From: Spirochaetota bacterium
Lineage (GTDB): Bacteria > Spirochaetota > Brachyspiria > Brachyspirales > JACRPF01
Direction: 5' to 3'
DNA length: 64,000 nt
Assembly: GCA_016214035.1 (NCBI GenBank)
Contig: JACRPF010000004.1
Coordinates: forward strand, 208,322-272,321
Below the pieces are notes generated by a model. The model was not told where the DNA came from, made no database searches, and was given only the letters and a program-made list of their open reading frames with translations. Position 1 is the first letter of the stretch; each line of letters starts with the position of its first letter. Shown here one piece after another: positions 61,979 to 64,000 of this stretch. The translations under genes and the position numbers were made by a program.

Positions 61979-62599
61979 ATGAAATCAATTCACCTCGCAA
62001 TGATCGTTGTCGCATCTGCGCTGTGCCTTGCGGCGGATCCCGTCGCTGACGCCGTGGCGCTCTATGAAGCGAAACGCTATCCGGAAGCAGCCGCACTGCT
62101 CGAAAAAACAATCGCCGAAAGCCCCGGTATCCGTATGGATGCCTACGTCCATCTGCTTAAATGCTATTCGTATCTGTTCGATTATACCGCCATGCTCCGC
62201 GTAAGCCGCCAGGCGCTGCGCATCAGCCGCAAGCAGTATGAGGTCTTTTATTTCAAAAGCTACGCGCATTATTACCGCGGGGAATACGACGCGGCATTCG
62301 AGGAAATACAGAAGGCCATCGCGCTTAACAGCGAAAACGCATTCCTCTATAATTTCCTCGGGCTTATCCACCTGAAAAAAAACGAGCTCCCGCCCGCTGC
62401 CGCCGCGTTCGCCAGCGCCACGCAGCGCGCCTCATGGAATCCGATATACCAGAACAACGCCGGCGACGTGTATGCACTCCAGGGCAATTATCAGAAAGCG
62501 TATGAAGCGTATCTTAAAGCCGCGTCCCTCGACCCCGAGAGCAAAACAACCGCGCGTTCGAATGCCGCACGGCTTGCGGGGCTTCTGAAAAAGCAATGA
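61979..62599 (+). CDS. Exported TPR protein
   Basis: 206 residues. Signal peptide (MKSIHLAMIVVASALCLAADP); the Cys is not in a standard lipobox. About five tetratricopeptide repeats fill the rest (YEAKRYPEAAALLEKTI, YRGEYDAAFEEIQKAIALN, LQGNYQKAYEAYLKAASLDPE). Such proteins usually hold other envelope proteins together. No partner is suggested by neighbours. Confidence 0.85.
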   Translation: MKSIHLAMIVVASALCLAADPVADAVALYEAKRYPEAAALLEKTIAESPGIRMDAYVHLLKCYSYLFDYTAMLRVSRQALRISRKQYEVFYFKSYAHYYRGEYDAAFEEIQKAIALNSENAFLYNFLGLIHLKKNELPPAAAAFASATQRASWNPIYQNNAGDVYALQGNYQKAYEAYLKAASLDPESKTTARSNAARLAGLLKKQ

Positions 62600-62603
62600 C
62601 CGG

Positions 62604-63476
62604 CTATTGGACGTTCTTCAATTTCTTAACAGCAGTAACTTCATTACCGGGTTCGTTATACCGGAATTCATCGAAATAGCTCCGCGCAAGTGCGATACTG
62701 TGACCGCCCGCGGCATCATCCCCGCGGTCAATTGCAGTGAACATAGCGCGCCAGTCGAACCCCGGACCGTTGTCGGCAATCGTAATGCATACCGCATCAT
62801 TGCCGAGCACATACCGTGCGGTAACCGGTTTGCGTTTGCCTGAAGCACGCGCACGGTCGATGAGCTGGGCGAGCGTATCGCTTTCATAGGCTGTCATTAT
62901 CTGAGCACTGGTGAGACCCAACGCGCCGTACAGCAGCGCATTCTCCAGAAGATTGTGTACACAATAGCGGAATATATGCTGCCCGTCTATGCGCGCGGGC
63001 AATGCGTAGGTCATATGCCGGACCAGTGAAATCAAACGGGCAAGGTCGTCCGGCACCGCGAACGTACGCTCCTCTGCCAACAGGAATTCATTTTCTTTTG
63101 TCTTACTTTCCAGCGCGGCAACCGTTTTAAACGTCTTGTTGCATACGAACCGCAGCCGATGAAGTTCTATGGGCATGCAGATGAAATTACAGACGCCAAG
63201 ACGGAACAGCTCCGGAAGTTCAGACATATATTCCTGCGGACAATAGATGACCGCGCAGGGCTGTGAACCGTTCACCGCGATTCGTTTCAAAAGCTTCTGC
63301 AGACGCACACGTTCGTCCGCGCAGGACACGATCAGAAATGACGGCTGCGCGGCATACGCATCCATAAGCTCATCGTCATTACGTACCGTGGCGACATCGA
63401 ATCCCCACGAGCTGAGCGTGACGCCGATCATCGTACGCTGCGCGTCGTCCGTATCGTAGAGTATGATGCGCTTCAT
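62604..63476 (-). CDS. Pseudo-receiver plus histidine-kinase-type ATPase domain protein
   Basis: 290 residues. Residues 1-120 fold like a response-regulator receiver (IILYDTDDAQRTMIGVTL) but the phospho-acceptor Asp is Ser51 (FLIVSCAD). Residues about 150-285 are a GHKL ATPase: N-box HNLLENALLYG, G1-box ITIADNGPGFDW, short G2 region GGHSIALARSYF. There is no DHp helix with a phospho-His. The order resembles anti-sigma-factor or phosphatase-type regulators and not a full kinase. Possible partner unknown. Starts four bases after the lon stop on the same strand. Confidence 0.75.
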   Translation of the reverse strand: MKRIILYDTDDAQRTMIGVTLSSWGFDVATVRNDDELMDAYAAQPSFLIVSCADERVRLQKLLKRIAVNGSQPCAVIYCPQEYMSELPELFRLGVCNFICMPIELHRLRFVCNKTFKTVAALESKTKENEFLLAEERTFAVPDDLARLISLVRHMTYALPARIDGQHIFRYCVHNLLENALLYGALGLTSAQIMTAYESDTLAQLIDRARASGKRKPVTARYVLGNDAVCITIADNGPGFDWRAMFTAIDRGDDAAGGHSIALARSYFDEFRYNEPGNEVTAVKKLKNVQ

Positions 63477-63479
63477 CGG

Positions 63480-64000
63480 TCAGCGGAACACTGCTTTGAT
63501 GACTTCGGGGTACGCCTCCACCGGGATGAACGTTATGCCTTTCTTGATGTATGAAGGAATCTCTTCGAGGTCCTTCTCGTTGAGCTTCGGGATGACGATA
63601 CGCCGGATGAAATTCGTCCGTTTTGCGGCGATGACCTTTTCCTTCAGCCCGCCGATGGGAAGCACTTTCCCGGTAAGCGACAGTTCACCGGTCATGGCTA
63701 TATCGTCACGCACCTTTTTACCCGTCGCCAGCGAGAACATCGCCGTTGCCATGGTGATTCCGGCGGACGGCCCGTCCTTCGGTGTCGCGCCCGCGGGAAT
63801 ATGCAGGTGCAGCATATTATCCTCGAAGAATTCCTCGCTCACTTTATAACTGGTGGCGATGCTGCGCACATAGCTATAGGCGATCTTGGCGGACTCCACC
63901 ATCACCTCGCCCATACGGCCGGTGAGATTGATATTCCCCTGTTGCTTCTTGCTCGGCGCCATGATGCACTCGATGGTCAGGGTAGACCCTCCGAGTTCAG
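63480..64000 (-). CDS. lon: Lon protease, C-terminal part (cut by the window edge)
   Basis: The last 172 residues or so of Lon; the gene continues past the right edge. Seen are GGSTLTIECIM, LTGRMGEVMVESAKIAYSYVRS, the catalytic Ser in PKDGPSAGITMATA and the catalytic Lys in GGLKEKVIAAKR. This is the S16 protease domain of the ATP-dependent Lon. Cytoplasmic quality-control protease. The stop is followed by the pseudo-receiver gene. Confidence 0.95.
   Translation of the reverse strand, partial: ELGGSTLTIECIMAPSKKQQGNINLTGRMGEVMVESAKIAYSYVRSIATSYKVSEEFFEDNMLHLHIPAGATPKDGPSAGITMATAMFSLATGKKVRDDIAMTGELSLTGKVLPIGGLKEKVIAAKRTNFIRRIVIPKLNEKDLEEIPSYIKKGITFIPVEAYPEVIKAVFR

Overview
The window is compact bacterial DNA, roughly 90% coding, with no tRNA, rRNA, CRISPR array, prophage or insertion-sequence gene that I can see. 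The best guess is an uncultured member of the Spirochaetota. Support for this is a flgN-flgK pair with a spirochaete-style FlgK N-terminus, a citramalate synthase that recalls the Leptospira enzyme, a Bat (aerotolerance-type) operon, a LacI-type sensor domain without a DNA-binding head, and a small basic protein after yraN. The assignment is inferred from gene content only. Secreted glycosidases and a sulfatase with a CxAxR maturation motif point to an anaerobic or facultative polysaccharide degrader.

Layout. 1-536 is gene-free and rich in short repeats. 537-5667 carries two secreted glycoside hydrolases facing each other. 5817-10240 is the rimP-nusA-infB operon, with a strong promoter and a terminator-like hairpin in its leader; 10252-13514 (minus) is proS-cimA. 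13664-16235 holds a small membrane protein, larB, a degenerate nucleotidyltransferase and a TPM-domain protein. 16380-21417 (minus) is a sulfatase, a D-2-hydroxyacid dehydrogenase and a GHL6/GH151-like glycosidase, plus two unusual structured DNA/RNA elements. 21793-26099 is a run of overlapping genes (FlhB-C-like, degenerate HD-GYP, yraN, a 42-residue ORF, wecA/tagO, queF, rsmI-like), and 26100-27958 (minus) is glyQ plus a membrane glycosyltransferase. This block is flanked by two inverted copies of a 92-bp palindromic repeat.

28214-32431 (minus) is a Bat operon (BatB/C fusion, BatD, BatE). 32559-34105 (minus) is a hydrogenase-maturation-type protease plus leuB, divergent from an IclR regulator coupled to a QueG-like Fe-S protein (34241-35997). 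36026-40969 holds a nitroreductase, a LacI-like sensor, a YhiN-type flavoprotein and rimO. 40979-44849 (minus) is rpmE-efp-accB-accC-asp23-amaP-DUF2273, in which the biotin carboxyl carrier protein lacks its biotinyl lysine and EF-P has an unusual tip loop. 45005-50279 holds zwf, a NIF3-like protein, a secreted toroid protein, a DmeF-like metal exporter and a DUF1801 protein. 50366-53146 is flgN-flgK and two very small ORFs, then rfbA. 54054-64000 holds a GT2-GT9 fusion, an NlpC/P60-type hydrolase, ftsH-gerM, atpZ-atpI without the rest of ATP synthase, a nucleoside hydrolase and ribokinase pair, a TPR protein, a pseudo-receiver/ATPase protein and the C-terminal end of lon.

Genes that work together: rimP-nusA-infB (ribosome assembly, transcription, initiation); cimA and leuB (citramalate route to isoleucine; leuCD not here); accB/accC (fatty-acid synthesis); nucleoside hydrolase and ribokinase (nucleoside salvage to ribose 5-phosphate); rfbA, wecA and the glycosyltransferases (surface glycans); flgN/flgK (hook-filament junction). 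The most unusual signals are the non-canonical AccB, a 171-bp cloverleaf-like inverted repeat (18180-18350), a predicted H-type pseudoknot (16271-16343), the dispersed 92-bp repeat, and a recurring promoter layout that predicts leaderless mRNAs for at least five genes.
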